Of a stretch of 36,423 nucleotides of DNA, positions 7,659 through 16,023 are shown piece after piece (within the stretch, counting starts at the first letter, position 1; each line of letters starts with the position of its first letter). The position numbers were made by a program, and so were the translations under genes. Source of the stretch: Chloroflexota bacterium (GTDB taxonomy: Bacteria; Chloroflexota; Anaerolineae; Aggregatilineales; J027); the NCBI GenBank assembly GCA_022616515.1, contig JAKEEQ010000484.1, positions 1 through 36,423 of the forward strand, written 5' to 3'. The notes under the pieces were generated by a model. It saw only the letters and a program-made list of their open reading frames with translations, did not search any database and was not told the origin of the DNA.

Positions 7659-8444
7659 ATGTTAAGGGAGATCAAGTTTGTCCTGCAACTGATCAAACTC
7701 AATATTGCCAGTGCGATGGAGTACCGGGCCAGCTTTCTGATGCAAGCGGTTGGTATGTTCATCAATAACGGCATCTATTTCGTGTTCTGGATTCTGTTTT
7801 TCGATAAATTTGGAGAACTGCGTGGTTACAGTATTGACCAGATTTTCCTGCTGTTCGCTATCATTACGCTGGGATTTGGGATGGCGCTCACGTTTGCCGG
7901 AAACGCCAATCGTATTGCCGAATTTGTGGCACAGGGTCGTCTCGATTACTATCTCACTCTACCCCGTCCGGTGCTGCCCCATCTGCTCTTTAGCTGGATG
8001 AATCCGTTCACATTTGGGGACCTTTCATTCGGGGTGATTTCGTACTTCTTCACAGGACGCTTTGACCCGGTTTCGATAGTGTTGACATTTGTCAGTGCTG
8101 TGCTGGCGGCGGTGATATTTGTGTCCGTTTTTGGCATTTTTGGTAGCCTCGCCTTTTACATTGGCAATGCGAAGGAAATCACGTTTTTCCTCGGCAATGC
8201 CATGATTAGCTTCTCTCTATACCCTATAGGGTTGTTTCAGGGAGCGGTACGCCTCATTCTATATACTCTGATCCCGGCAGCGTTTGTGGGGGCCGTTCCG
8301 GTTGAGATTGTCGAGACAGGAAATCTGAAATTGCTGGGTTATCTGGCAATTGCCGCTGCAATAGGAGCCACCCTGATGACGGTCGTTTTCCAGACGGGGT
8401 TACGTCGTTACGAAAGCGGCAGCGCCATTAACGTCAACATGTAA
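7659..8444 (+). CDS. ABC-2 type exporter, permease (second, COG3694-like)
   Basis: The start at ATG 7659 follows GGAGG at 7646-7650; an upstream in-frame ATG at 7620 lies inside the preceding gene. The 261-residue protein has six hydrophobic segments and the pattern AQGRLDYYLTLPRPVLPHLL, the same loop as in its partner permease. The end lies 70 bases before the response regulator, with no clear terminator between. With the two genes upstream it makes a complete ATPase-plus-two-permease exporter. Confidence 0.87.
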   Translation: MLREIKFVLQLIKLNIASAMEYRASFLMQAVGMFINNGIYFVFWILFFDKFGELRGYSIDQIFLLFAIITLGFGMALTFAGNANRIAEFVAQGRLDYYLTLPRPVLPHLLFSWMNPFTFGDLSFGVISYFFTGRFDPVSIVLTFVSAVLAAVIFVSVFGIFGSLAFYIGNAKEITFFLGNAMISFSLYPIGLFQGAVRLILYTLIPAAFVGAVPVEIVETGNLKLLGYLAIAAAIGATLMTVVFQTGLRRYESGSAINVNM

Positions 8445-8514
8445 TGCATTCGCCCGCAAGATACAAAATGTGGTAGGATTTGGTTGTCGTGATGGGGAGA
8501 GAGGTAGATATTTC

Positions 8515-8871
8515 ATGACAACTATCCTTATTGTTGATGACGACGCCGAATTGCGGGGAATTTATCGCCAGACACTGGAACGTCAGGGGTATAGTGTCTC
8601 AGAGGCAGAAGATGGCGTCGATGCTATCAAACAAATCAACTTCAGTAAGCCAGATGTCCTCATTCTGGATATGATGATGCCGCGCATGGCAGGAACAAAT
8701 GTCTTGAAAATGCTATCCGAAAGTGAAATGCTAGAATCAATCCGGCGCGTGGTGGTGACAGCCTATCCAAACTATCGCGACACTGCTCTCAACTATAACG
8801 TTGACCAGTTTCTGGTAAAGCCGGTACGGCCTTCAGACATAGTAAATGCTGTTAAGTTTGCGTTAGATTAA
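8515..8871 (+). CDS. Single-domain response regulator (CheY-like receiver)
   Basis: The 118-residue protein is only a receiver domain. The acidic cluster is D8-D10, the phospho-acceptor is D52 in LILDMMMP, the switch threonine is T82 in VVVTAYP and the conserved lysine is K102 in FLVKP. ATG 8515 is chosen because GAGAGGT precedes it and the receiver fold begins at once; the upstream extension adds nothing recognisable. It has no DNA-binding or enzymatic output domain, so it must act by protein contact or in a phosphorelay. No histidine kinase is encoded nearby. Confidence 0.93.
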   Translation: MTTILIVDDDAELRGIYRQTLERQGYSVSEAEDGVDAIKQINFSKPDVLILDMMMPRMAGTNVLKMLSESEMLESIRRVVVTAYPNYRDTALNYNVDQFLVKPVRPSDIVNAVKFALD

Positions 8872-8881
8872 AATTTGCTAC

Positions 8882-8910
8882 TTGGCAGAAGTTGGTTAAA
8901 TGCGTAAAAT
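8882..8910 (+). promoter_or_regulatory. Sigma-70-type promoter for the HU gene
   Basis: TTGGCA at 8882-8887 and TAAAAT at 8905-8910 are 17 bases apart. This would give a leader of about 33 bases before the ATG at 8950, with AAGGAG in between. The strong match suits an abundant protein. Confidence 0.6.
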
Positions 8911-8949
8911 GTGCGGCGCTATAACTTTGTCAAGGAGCTATCAAAAACC

Positions 8950-9228
8950 ATGAATAAAACAGATTTTATTGCCGCCGTTGCAGAAAAAGCAGGGATTACT
9001 AAAGCAGACGCGCAGCGCACCGTGAACACCGTTCTGGACGTCATTACCGACACACTCGCCAGCGGTGATCGTATCGTTTTGACTGGATTTGGGTCATTTG
9101 AAGTACGTGAGACCAAGAAGCGTCAGGGTGTTAACCCGCGTACCAAGGAAAAGATCACCATTCCAGCGTCCAAGCGCCCGGCTTTCTCAGCAGGTGCGGA
9201 ACTCAAAAAGGCTGTTTCAGACAAGTAA
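8950..9228 (+). CDS. HU-family DNA-binding protein
   Basis: The 92-residue protein has the full HU/IHF signature: GFGSFEVRETKKRQGVNPRT, then the DNA-contact arm with IPASKRPAFSAG and the closing LKKAV. The start is ATG 8950, with AAGGAG at 8934-8939. HU forms dimers that bend and wrap DNA without strong sequence specificity. It stands alone between its own promoter and a hairpin, so it is likely monocistronic. HU and IHF subunits cannot be firmly separated by eye, but the sequence fits HU. Confidence 0.96.
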   Translation: MNKTDFIAAVAEKAGITKADAQRTVNTVLDVITDTLASGDRIVLTGFGSFEVRETKKRQGVNPRTKEKITIPASKRPAFSAGAELKKAVSDK

Positions 9229-9238
9229 TAGCATCGCA

Positions 9239-9262
9239 TCGCCCGGAACATACACCGGGCGA
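9239..9262 (+). terminator. GC-rich hairpin after the HU gene
   Basis: TCGCCCGG (9239-9246) pairs perfectly with CCGGGCGA (9255-9262) across an eight-base loop, ten bases after the HU stop. The tail is not a clean T run, so termination may be partial or aided by Rho. Confidence 0.5.
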
Positions 9263-9398
9263 ATGTATTTCTATCCCCTTTCAAACCTCTACTCTTCTTT
9301 CAAACAACGCCCACCTGATGCTTGCCTGATGGCTGGCGCATTTATCGTAAACTATGTACAGTTAATCTCAGCTTACTTATTCGTCATGGAGACCATCT

Positions 9399-10856
9399 AT
9401 GCTAGCAAAGACACGCCTCGCCAAGTTAGGCATCATTGTACTGCTGGTAGCTGCCCTCGCAGTGGTGCTGGCCCCATCGGTTTCAGCTCAGGGCGGGCAA
9501 ACCTATACAGTGCAACCGGGCGACAATCTCTATCGCATTTCGGTGCGATTTGGCACGACCATTCAAGCGCTCGTCGCCGCGAATAATATCGCGAACCCAA
9601 ATTTGATTTTTGTCGGTCAGGTGCTGGTTATTCCAGAAGGAGCAACCACTCCGCCCGACACACCACCAACGAATCCTACGCCTCCACCCTCGAACCCGCC
9701 ACCAAGCAGCGAGATTGTGACCTACACTGTCGTGAGCGGCGATACACTGTTCAAAATTGCCCAGCGTTTCAACACTACCATTCAGGCAATTGTGGCGGAA
9801 AACAACATCGCCAATCCCAACCTGATCTTTGTCGGTCAGGTGCTGCGTATTCCATCTGGTGGAGGCACTACACCCCCACCCACCACGCCCGCTCCCGGTA
9901 ACCCACCGCCGCCTGTGCCACCGGGGACGAGTGGTGCATTTGAGTTGGGTGGACACGTTGCCGGATACGGGCGCGTCGGCGAAATGCGATCCGCCGGTAT
10001 GATCTGGGCCAAGAAACAAATTCGCTGGAACCGGGGGGAAGGCACGGGGGCTGCTGCCGGAGCCATCAATGAGGCGCACAACAACGGCTTCAAGATCTTG
10101 CTGGGTATCGTCGGTGTTCCGAGCCAGATGGGTGACTTCAACCAGTATGTTCAGGAATACGCGGCCTTTGTGGGTGAGGTCGCCGCGCTCGGCCCCGACG
10201 CTATCGAGGTATGGAACGAGCCAAATATCGACCGTGAATGGCCTGCCGGACAGATCAGCGGCGGTAACTATACACAGTTACTGGCGTCCGCTTATACAGC
10301 AATCAAATCCCGCAACTCCAATGTGATGGTCATCAGCGGCGCACCCGCACCTACCGGATTCTTCGGTGGAACGTGTCAGGCAGGTGGCTGCGACGATAAC
10401 GTCTTCCTTGCCCAGATGCGCTCGGCTGGAGCATCCAATTACATGGACTGTGTGGGTGCGCACTACAACGAAGGCATCATCAGCCCGGACTTCCGCAGCG
10501 GCGATCCGCGCGGCGGTCACTATACACGCTACTTCTGGGGCATGTTGGACCTGTATTCCAACACCTTTGGCGGGGCACGCAAGGTCTGCTGGACCGAACT
10601 TGGCTATCTCTCGCCCGAAGGTTATGGCCCGCTGCCCGGTCACTTCTCGTGGGCGTCGGATACCAGCGTTGCTGAACATGCCGAATGGCTCGGTCGGGCG
10701 GCGGCATTGTCACGCAGCAGTGGTCGGGTACGCCTGATGATTGTTTGGAACGTCGATTTCACCGCGTATGGCGACGATCCGGTGGGAGGCTACGCCATTG
10801 TCCGGCCTGACGGAAGCTGCCCGGCCTGTGGTTCGCTTTCGGCGGCGGTACGATAA
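9399..10856 (+). CDS. Secreted protein with two LysM domains and a GH-A-like catalytic barrel
   Basis: The 485-residue protein begins with a signal peptide (about residues 1-30, cut near VSAQ). Two LysM domains follow (about 35-80 and 108-152), nearly identical in their second halves: both contain IANPNLIFVGQVL, and the DNA shares the run TTTGTCGGTCAGGTGCTG. They sit among proline-rich linkers. From about residue 185 comes a TIM-barrel domain with IEVWNEPN (E274, candidate acid/base) and CWTELGY (E400, candidate nucleophile), the arrangement of clan GH-A glycosidases. LysM binds N-acetylglucosamine polymers, so the likely site of action is the cell wall or an external glycan. Exact substrate unknown. 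A strong terminator follows. Confidence 0.85.
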   Translation: MLAKTRLAKLGIIVLLVAALAVVLAPSVSAQGGQTYTVQPGDNLYRISVRFGTTIQALVAANNIANPNLIFVGQVLVIPEGATTPPDTPPTNPTPPPSNPPPSSEIVTYTVVSGDTLFKIAQRFNTTIQAIVAENNIANPNLIFVGQVLRIPSGGGTTPPPTTPAPGNPPPPVPPGTSGAFELGGHVAGYGRVGEMRSAGMIWAKKQIRWNRGEGTGAAAGAINEAHNNGFKILLGIVGVPSQMGDFNQYVQEYAAFVGEVAALGPDAIEVWNEPNIDREWPAGQISGGNYTQLLASAYTAIKSRNSNVMVISGAPAPTGFFGGTCQAGGCDDNVFLAQMRSAGASNYMDCVGAHYNEGIISPDFRSGDPRGGHYTRYFWGMLDLYSNTFGGARKVCWTELGYLSPEGYGPLPGHFSWASDTSVAEHAEWLGRAAALSRSSGRVRLMIVWNVDFTAYGDDPVGGYAIVRPDGSCPACGSLSAAVR

Positions 10857-10884
10857 CCTGATAATCTCAACAAAATAGAACACG

Positions 10885-10919
10885 AACTGCTGTGTGGATA
10901 GTCTGCACAGCAGTTTTTT
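10885..10919 (+). terminator. Rho-independent terminator after the LysM gene
   Basis: AACTGCTGTG (10885-10894) pairs with CACAGCAGTT (10906-10915), ten perfect pairs, followed by a run of six T at 10914-10919. Confidence 0.9.
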
Positions 10920-10997
10920 GATATTACCCCGCAAGAATTCGATAAACAGGAAACTCCTCCGATGATATGATATTTGAAAGCATGAGACGAGGAATCG

Positions 10998-12026
10998 ATG
11001 GACACATATTGGGACGCCATAACCAACCGTAACACTGATTATGACGGCAAGATTGTCTATGCGGTGAAGACAACAGGAATTTACTGCAAACCGTCTTGCC
11101 CTTCCCGCAAACCAAAGCGTGAAAATGTTGTGTTTTTCAACGTACCGCATCTGGCGGAGACGGCAGGCTACCGGCCCTGTAAACGCTGTATGCCAACTGC
11201 CCATATCGATCCACAGGTGGAGCAGGTCGAGGCCATCTGCCGCTACATTGAGGCCAATCTTGAGAACGCATTGACGCTTGAGCATTTGAGCGATGAATTT
11301 GCGTTGAGTCCGTTTCATCTCCAGCGTACCTTCAAGGACATCGTTGGTATATCGCCACAGCAATACACCGAGGCGCTGCGCTTGCAGCAGATTCGGGCCG
11401 CGCTGGGCAATGGCGAGAACATTATCGAAGCCATTTACGCCGCCGGATATTCGTCAACCAGCAAATTGTATACATGCGCGGATATGGTGTTGGGCATGAC
11501 ACCGGGCACTTACCAGCAAGGAGGGAGCAATATGAACATCCTATACACCATTGTGGATTGTAATCTCGGCAAGCTGCTCGTCGCTGCAACTGAGCGTGGG
11601 CTGTGTGCGGTACGCTTAGGTAATGATGTCGATTCACTCGAAACGGAACTGATGCGTGAATTCCCTTCAGCAGGGCTTGAACGCGATACCATCGTGCTGA
11701 CAGGCTGGGTCAACGAGATTCTGGCCTATCTTAGCGGCAACCAACCTCATCTGGCGCTACCTCTCGATGTGCAGGCAACAGCTTTTCAACGTCAGGTGTG
11801 GCAGGCATTGCAAGAAATCCCCTATGGCGAGACACGCACTTATGCGGATATTGCGAACGCGATTGGTCAACCTACGGCAAGTCGCGCGGTAGCCAACGCC
11901 ATTGGCTCGAATCCGGTGGCGATGGTGATACCCTGTCACCGCGTGGTTCGCTCCGATGGCAGTCTGGGAGGCTATCGCTGGGGTATTGATCGCAAAGAAT
12001 CACTGCTGGCCGTCGAACACGCCTGA
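10998..12026 (+). CDS. ada: Ada: methylphosphotriester / O6-methylguanine DNA methyltransferase and AraC-type regulator
   Basis: This 342-residue protein has all three parts of E. coli-type Ada. The N-terminal zinc domain carries C30, C34, C61 and C64 (GIYCKPSC and YRPCKRC); C30 is the expected acceptor of methyl from phosphotriesters. An AraC-type helix-turn-helix follows at about 80-175 (LEHLSDEFALSPFHLQRTF). The C-terminal O6-alkylguanine methyltransferase has the active-site motif IPCHRV with C313. By family knowledge, methylation of the first domain turns the protein into an activator of alkylation-repair genes. GAGGAA precedes the ATG. No other alkylation-repair gene is nearby. Confidence 0.95.
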   Translation: MDTYWDAITNRNTDYDGKIVYAVKTTGIYCKPSCPSRKPKRENVVFFNVPHLAETAGYRPCKRCMPTAHIDPQVEQVEAICRYIEANLENALTLEHLSDEFALSPFHLQRTFKDIVGISPQQYTEALRLQQIRAALGNGENIIEAIYAAGYSSTSKLYTCADMVLGMTPGTYQQGGSNMNILYTIVDCNLGKLLVAATERGLCAVRLGNDVDSLETELMREFPSAGLERDTIVLTGWVNEILAYLSGNQPHLALPLDVQATAFQRQVWQALQEIPYGETRTYADIANAIGQPTASRAVANAIGSNPVAMVIPCHRVVRSDGSLGGYRWGIDRKESLLAVEHA

Positions 12027-12042
12027 TCTACCTCCACTGTAA

Positions 12043-13410
12043 TCATTGTACTTCAGGCTCGGTGTGGATGGTCACTCGGTGAAACTGTGGGAAGTTGGTG
12101 CGCAGGTGCAGTTCCGCATCTTCAGCAATAGCGTGAGCGGACTCGATACTCATATCACCCGGCAGATGACAGTGAGTGGTCAGCACAAACCCGCGCCCAT
12201 CACGCCGCACTGTCGCGGCATGCCAGTTGCCCTGAGGAAAGAATTGATTGAGCTGGTCAAGCGCCTGCTGCCGGAAAATTTCCATCTGTGGCGTCTCATT
12301 AGGGGTCGCGGTAGGGGTGGCCTGTGGTTCAATATGGGTGACAATATCGACCAGCTCAAGTTCCTCATGTAAACGTGCCTCAAAAGCATCAATCTGGTGG
12401 TGCGCATCCTCAAGCGTCGCACCACCCGGCACCTCTACATGCAATTCCAGCACACGACCATCCGGCGTTGATACCCCGATAACTTCATGAACACCCAGCC
12501 CCATCGCATCTGCTGCTGCTCGTGCCGCTGTCACATAATCCAGCTTTTCGCTGTTATCTGCCGATAACTGCACACGCACTTCATCAATTTGAGGGAAAGC
12601 CTCGCAAATGCGCTGCTGTAACGTGGATGCCAGATTTTGGGCCAGTTCTGCACTTATCACACCCGGAACCTGAACATCAAGGTCAACCTGTATGTTATCT
12701 TCCCTTCCTCGACTCCGTGCCCGCAGCACCTTCTGTACACCCGGTGTATCTTCAACCGCTGCTTTAAGTTCCTTCGCAGTCAGGGGGGCCGAATCGACCA
12801 GCACCATGCTCGTATCGCGGATAATGCGCCAGCCAACCCGACCGATGAAGCCCACAATTAATAGCGCAATTACGGCATCCATCCAGCCCAAACCTGCTTC
12901 CACGAGCACCAGACTCAACATTGCGGAAATCGTTACCCAGATGTCGGTTGTTGTATGCTGCGCATCTGCCAGCAGTAGTTGCGACTCAAGGCGTTTGGCC
13001 TGTCTCCGCTCGTAGGTTGCCACACCGATATTGATAACCAGTGTGCTGATCAGGATACCAAATTGCAGGGGGCCAATCTCAGGCGCAGAGCCTTCCAACA
13101 ACCGCTCAATGGCTATCTGCAAAATCTCCCAAGCACCGAGCAGCAGTAAACCACCAATTGCCAGCGTCGCCAGCGTTTCAAAACGTTCATGACCATACGG
13201 ATGATCTTCGTCAGGCGGTCGTGATGCCATGCGCTGACCGATTAGCCCGACAATGTTGCCCGAGGCGTCAGTGGCGCTGTGAAATCCGTCGGCAATGATG
13301 GCAATAGTGCCGGTCATCACACCAACAATGATTTTCCCTGCCGCGACCAGCGCATTCAAGATAAGAAGTTGCTTGAGTACCTGCTCGACCGCCTGCGCTT
13401 TTAAATTCAT
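12043..13410 (-). CDS. Cation diffusion facilitator transporter with extended C-terminal region
   Basis: ATG 13410 is chosen because GGAG lies five bases before it; an upstream TTG at 13428 would add six residues. The 455-residue protein has a six-helix CDF transport domain (about 1-210) with the metal-site motifs IADGFHSATD and LADAQHTTTD and the intervening DEDHPYGHERFE loop. After DSAPL come three consecutive cytosolic segments that each look like a ferredoxin-type dimer domain: about 215-285, 290-365 and 375-455. Most CDF proteins are near 300 residues with one such domain. Likely a Zn/Fe/Mn proton antiporter exporting metal. It converges on ada with a 16-base gap. Confidence 0.9.
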   Translation of the reverse strand: MNLKAQAVEQVLKQLLILNALVAAGKIIVGVMTGTIAIIADGFHSATDASGNIVGLIGQRMASRPPDEDHPYGHERFETLATLAIGGLLLLGAWEILQIAIERLLEGSAPEIGPLQFGILISTLVINIGVATYERRQAKRLESQLLLADAQHTTTDIWVTISAMLSLVLVEAGLGWMDAVIALLIVGFIGRVGWRIIRDTSMVLVDSAPLTAKELKAAVEDTPGVQKVLRARSRGREDNIQVDLDVQVPGVISAELAQNLASTLQQRICEAFPQIDEVRVQLSADNSEKLDYVTAARAAADAMGLGVHEVIGVSTPDGRVLELHVEVPGGATLEDAHHQIDAFEARLHEELELVDIVTHIEPQATPTATPNETPQMEIFRQQALDQLNQFFPQGNWHAATVRRDGRGFVLTTHCHLPGDMSIESAHAIAEDAELHLRTNFPQFHRVTIHTEPEVQ

Positions 13411-13447
13411 TGCCACTCCACAAAGCAATCAATGGCGACATTGTATC

Positions 13448-13474
13448 AAAAAGACCCCGCTATTAGGCGAGGTC
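13448..13474 (-). terminator. Rho-independent terminator after the PPC-like secreted protein gene
   Basis: On the minus strand GACCTCGC pairs with GCGGGGTC (plus-strand arms 13453-13460 and 13467-13474), with one G-T pair, followed by TTTTT. It separates the secreted protein gene from the CDF gene. Confidence 0.8.
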
Positions 13475-13503
13475 CAAGTTGAAAGTTTACCGTGTCTAAT
13501 TAT

Positions 13504-14802
13504 TTAGTCGATATCGACCGTCGGTGCTGTTCCGATAATCAAGATCGCATATTCGCCCCGGCTGCGGCTGTCCGATGAGCCAAAAACATACAATAGCGGC
13601 TCGGTCGTCTCCGGCACAAGCTGGATTCCGGCGTCAAAGCTGCCCGTAATGTAGGTGCGTCCGTTGGCAATATCAATGCCACCACCCGGCAGGGCAGGTG
13701 TGCCTTCTTCACAATTGAACGAACCTGCGTCGTCACATTCGGCAATGAAGAACGCATTATTGTAGTCAATCAGGTCAGGAAAGAATTCGCCCTGAGTGGA
13801 GAACACACCATCCAGACCTTCACCAGCCGCAATTTGCAGGTGTGGATCAAGATCGGTGTAGCGGCTTATCATGTAGACACTTAAGGTTTCATCGGCCAGT
13901 GCTTCGGGAACACGGATGACGAAGCCGTCAAGTTCGGTGCTCGGCTCGATAGCCAGTCCTTCAATCACCATTGCAAATTGACCACCTTGACCATCGAAAC
14001 TGCCGACCGTAACAACCGGGCTGCCAGCCCGTGGCATCGAAAAACGCACCTGAGCGGTGTTGGCACTAGCGAACAGATTACCCGCGCCGGGTACAACCGC
14101 AAAACTGCCAGCGGCGTTACGTTCATCATCATTGCAGCTTCCAACGCGGAATTCGGTTTCAACGGCAAGCACAGGATCAAAGTCATCAATGCCGAATACG
14201 GTCACGGTATAGCTGAAACCGGGATTGATGCTGATGAAGCCGAATTGCAGACCGCCATACAGCGTTTCACCAGTATCACAATCAAGTGTGATGACCTCCG
14301 ACGGGTCGGCAACATCGCTGTTCTTATCATCGTCGCTGCCGCCTTTCGTCCCTCCGCCGGTATTCTTACTACCGCCTGTCCGCGTCAGCGTAAGCTCAAA
14401 GTTGCCGGTGCTGTCGCCTTCTTCAAATTCATAGCGGGACACAAAAATCAAATAATCGCCATCTTCGGGCAGAGTGGTCACAATTTGCGAGTTGGTATTG
14501 CCATCCTCTACATCGTCATTTTCTTCATAGAGAGTCTCGATGTTGTTATCCCACAGGCGCACGAGTGTATCAAGGTCACCACTGGTACCTTCCACGTCGA
14601 TTACAATCTCATCGCCTTCTGCGCCTTCAAAACAATAAGCATCAAAATAACCGTTTACATCATTCGTGATGCTACCTGTGGCGCTATCTCCGTATTCGAT
14701 AAATGTGAGCGTCTCACAAAAGTCTTCGTCCTGTGCGCTGGCAACGGGAACCGAGGCCAGGATTGTTAGGACCAATATAATAAAAATAATGTTTTTGCGC
14801 AC
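13504..14802 (-). CDS. Secreted protein with an N-terminal PPC-like domain
   Basis: The 432-residue product starts at GTG 14802, seven bases after AAAGGAG. A signal peptide covers about residues 1-23 (cut after VASAQ). Residues 30-140 resemble a bacterial pre-peptidase C-terminal (PPC) beta-sandwich: ITNDVNGYFDAYCFEGAEGD, then DTLVRLWDNN and LPEDGDYLIFVSRYE. A Gly/Asp/Lys-rich linker (about 145-165) leads to about 265 residues of beta-rich, acidic sequence with scattered cysteines that I do not recognise. There is no C-terminal anchor or LPxTG sorting signal, so it is probably released or wall-associated. PPC domains usually accompany proteases, but no protease motif is visible. Confidence 0.8.
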   Translation of the reverse strand: MRKNIIFIILVLTILASVPVASAQDEDFCETLTFIEYGDSATGSITNDVNGYFDAYCFEGAEGDEIVIDVEGTSGDLDTLVRLWDNNIETLYEENDDVEDGNTNSQIVTTLPEDGDYLIFVSRYEFEEGDSTGNFELTLTRTGGSKNTGGGTKGGSDDDKNSDVADPSEVITLDCDTGETLYGGLQFGFISINPGFSYTVTVFGIDDFDPVLAVETEFRVGSCNDDERNAAGSFAVVPGAGNLFASANTAQVRFSMPRAGSPVVTVGSFDGQGGQFAMVIEGLAIEPSTELDGFVIRVPEALADETLSVYMISRYTDLDPHLQIAAGEGLDGVFSTQGEFFPDLIDYNNAFFIAECDDAGSFNCEEGTPALPGGGIDIANGRTYITGSFDAGIQLVPETTEPLLYVFGSSDSRSRGEYAILIIGTAPTVDID

Positions 14803-14937
14803 TTTGCAACTCCTTTAAGTGGGAACGGGTACTTTTTAGTCTAGAGTCATTCAAATTTCTGCGCAAATGGCGCTCACGTGGGCAACAATTATTTATTGGT
14901 TTTGTTTGGGGCAAGAAACAACCAGTGGTGAATGTTG

Positions 14938-14970
14938 AAAAACAGACGGACTCACCGTTGCGAGTCCGTC
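14938..14970 (-). terminator. Rho-independent terminator after the hydrolase - Nudix - aldo/keto reductase operon
   Basis: GACGGACTC (14945-14953) pairs perfectly with GAGTCCGTC (14962-14970). On the minus strand the hairpin is followed by TGTTTTTC. It lies 24 bases after the aldo/keto reductase stop. Confidence 0.88.
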
Positions 14971-14993
14971 CTTATATTTGAGGGAGTTTTTAA

Positions 14994-16010
14994 TTAATCC
15001 TCAGCTTTTCTGCGTCCGTAATTCTCGATAAAACGATATGGATACATTTCCGGGAGGCGACTGGCCTTATCCAACCGTTGGAGTTCCTGGTCACTCAGTT
15101 CGATGTCAGCGGCTCCCAGATTATCCTCCAGTTGCTCCATGGTGCGCACGCCTACGATGACACTCGACACGGTTGGCTGCTGGCGGGTCCATGCCACCGC
15201 AACCTGAGAATAGGTGATGCCGCGCTCTTCGGCAATCTCACCCACCGCATCGATAATGGCCCAGTTGCGCTCCGTGCTCCGGCGATGCCATGCTTCTTCG
15301 GTGTCATCTTCCATGACAGCAATGCGACCATCATCAGGCTTGTCGCCGCGCTGATATTTACCCGTCAAAAAGCCACCGCCAAGCGGTCCCCATGGGGTCA
15401 GGCCGATGCCTTCGCTCTCGAACAAGTCAAAAAATTCGTACTCAATATCACGAATTACCAGACTGTATTGGAATTGCCCGGCAACAAACCGCTCCATACC
15501 ACTGGCATCACTGACCGCCAGCGATTTCATCACCTGCCACGCCTTGAAGTTGGACATACCGATATACAGCACTTTCCCCTGCCGGACGAGATCATCAAAA
15601 GCCCGCAGTGATTCTTCAATCGGCGTGTTAAAATCCCAGCAGTGCATATAATACAGGTCAATGTAATCGGTATCGAGGCGACTCAGACTGTCTTCCACCG
15701 CCTTGATGATGTTGAACCGAGATAACCCGTGATAGTTGGGGTTATCACTCATCGGCGCGTTTACTTTGGTGGCAAGGATAATCTGGTCGCGTACGCCTTT
15801 GACAGCTTTGCCTGTAATTTCTTCAGAGCGACCACCAGCATAAATATTGGCGGTATCGAGATGGTTGCCCCCTGCATCAAGATAGGCATGGATAATGCGC
15901 TCCGCTTCATCAGGCGGGGTGCCACGCGGTCCCGTCTCCCCAAAAATCATCGTACCCAGCGCAATATCAGACGTCAGCAGCCCGGTATTGCCTAAACGTT
16001 TGAGCTTCAT
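14994..16010 (-). CDS. Aldo/keto reductase
   Basis: The 338-residue protein has the complete catalytic tetrad: D52 (HLDTANIY), Y57, K82 (LATKV) and H123 (YYMHCWD). LGNTGLLTSDIALGTM at the N-terminus and TPWGPLGGGFLTGKY in the C-terminal half are typical of bacterial NADPH-dependent members related to the Kvbeta/YajO group. The enzyme reduces aldehydes or ketones; the substrate is unknown. AAAGGA lies six bases before the ATG. It is the last gene of a three-gene minus-strand operon, 13 bases after the Nudix gene and just before a strong terminator. Confidence 0.93.
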   Translation of the reverse strand: MKLKRLGNTGLLTSDIALGTMIFGETGPRGTPPDEAERIIHAYLDAGGNHLDTANIYAGGRSEEITGKAVKGVRDQIILATKVNAPMSDNPNYHGLSRFNIIKAVEDSLSRLDTDYIDLYYMHCWDFNTPIEESLRAFDDLVRQGKVLYIGMSNFKAWQVMKSLAVSDASGMERFVAGQFQYSLVIRDIEYEFFDLFESEGIGLTPWGPLGGGFLTGKYQRGDKPDDGRIAVMEDDTEEAWHRRSTERNWAIIDAVGEIAEERGITYSQVAVAWTRQQPTVSSVIVGVRTMEQLEDNLGAADIELSDQELQRLDKASRLPEMYPYRFIENYGRRKAED

Positions 16011-16023
16011 GAAAATTCCTTTA

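Noticed and set aside
9608-9845. Repeated DNA that might be a mobile or CRISPR-type repeat
   Set aside because: The repeats are the two LysM coding units; they are in frame and explained by domain duplication.
9483-10079. A 198-codon minus-strand frame
   Set aside because: It is antisense to the LysM/GH-A gene and reflects that gene's codon bias.
13978-14769. A 263-codon open frame on the plus strand
   Set aside because: It is fully antisense to the PPC-like secreted protein, which has a signal peptide, ribosome site and terminator; the antisense product shows no domain.
15078-15611. A 177-codon plus-strand frame
   Set aside because: Antisense to the aldo/keto reductase, whose catalytic tetrad is complete.
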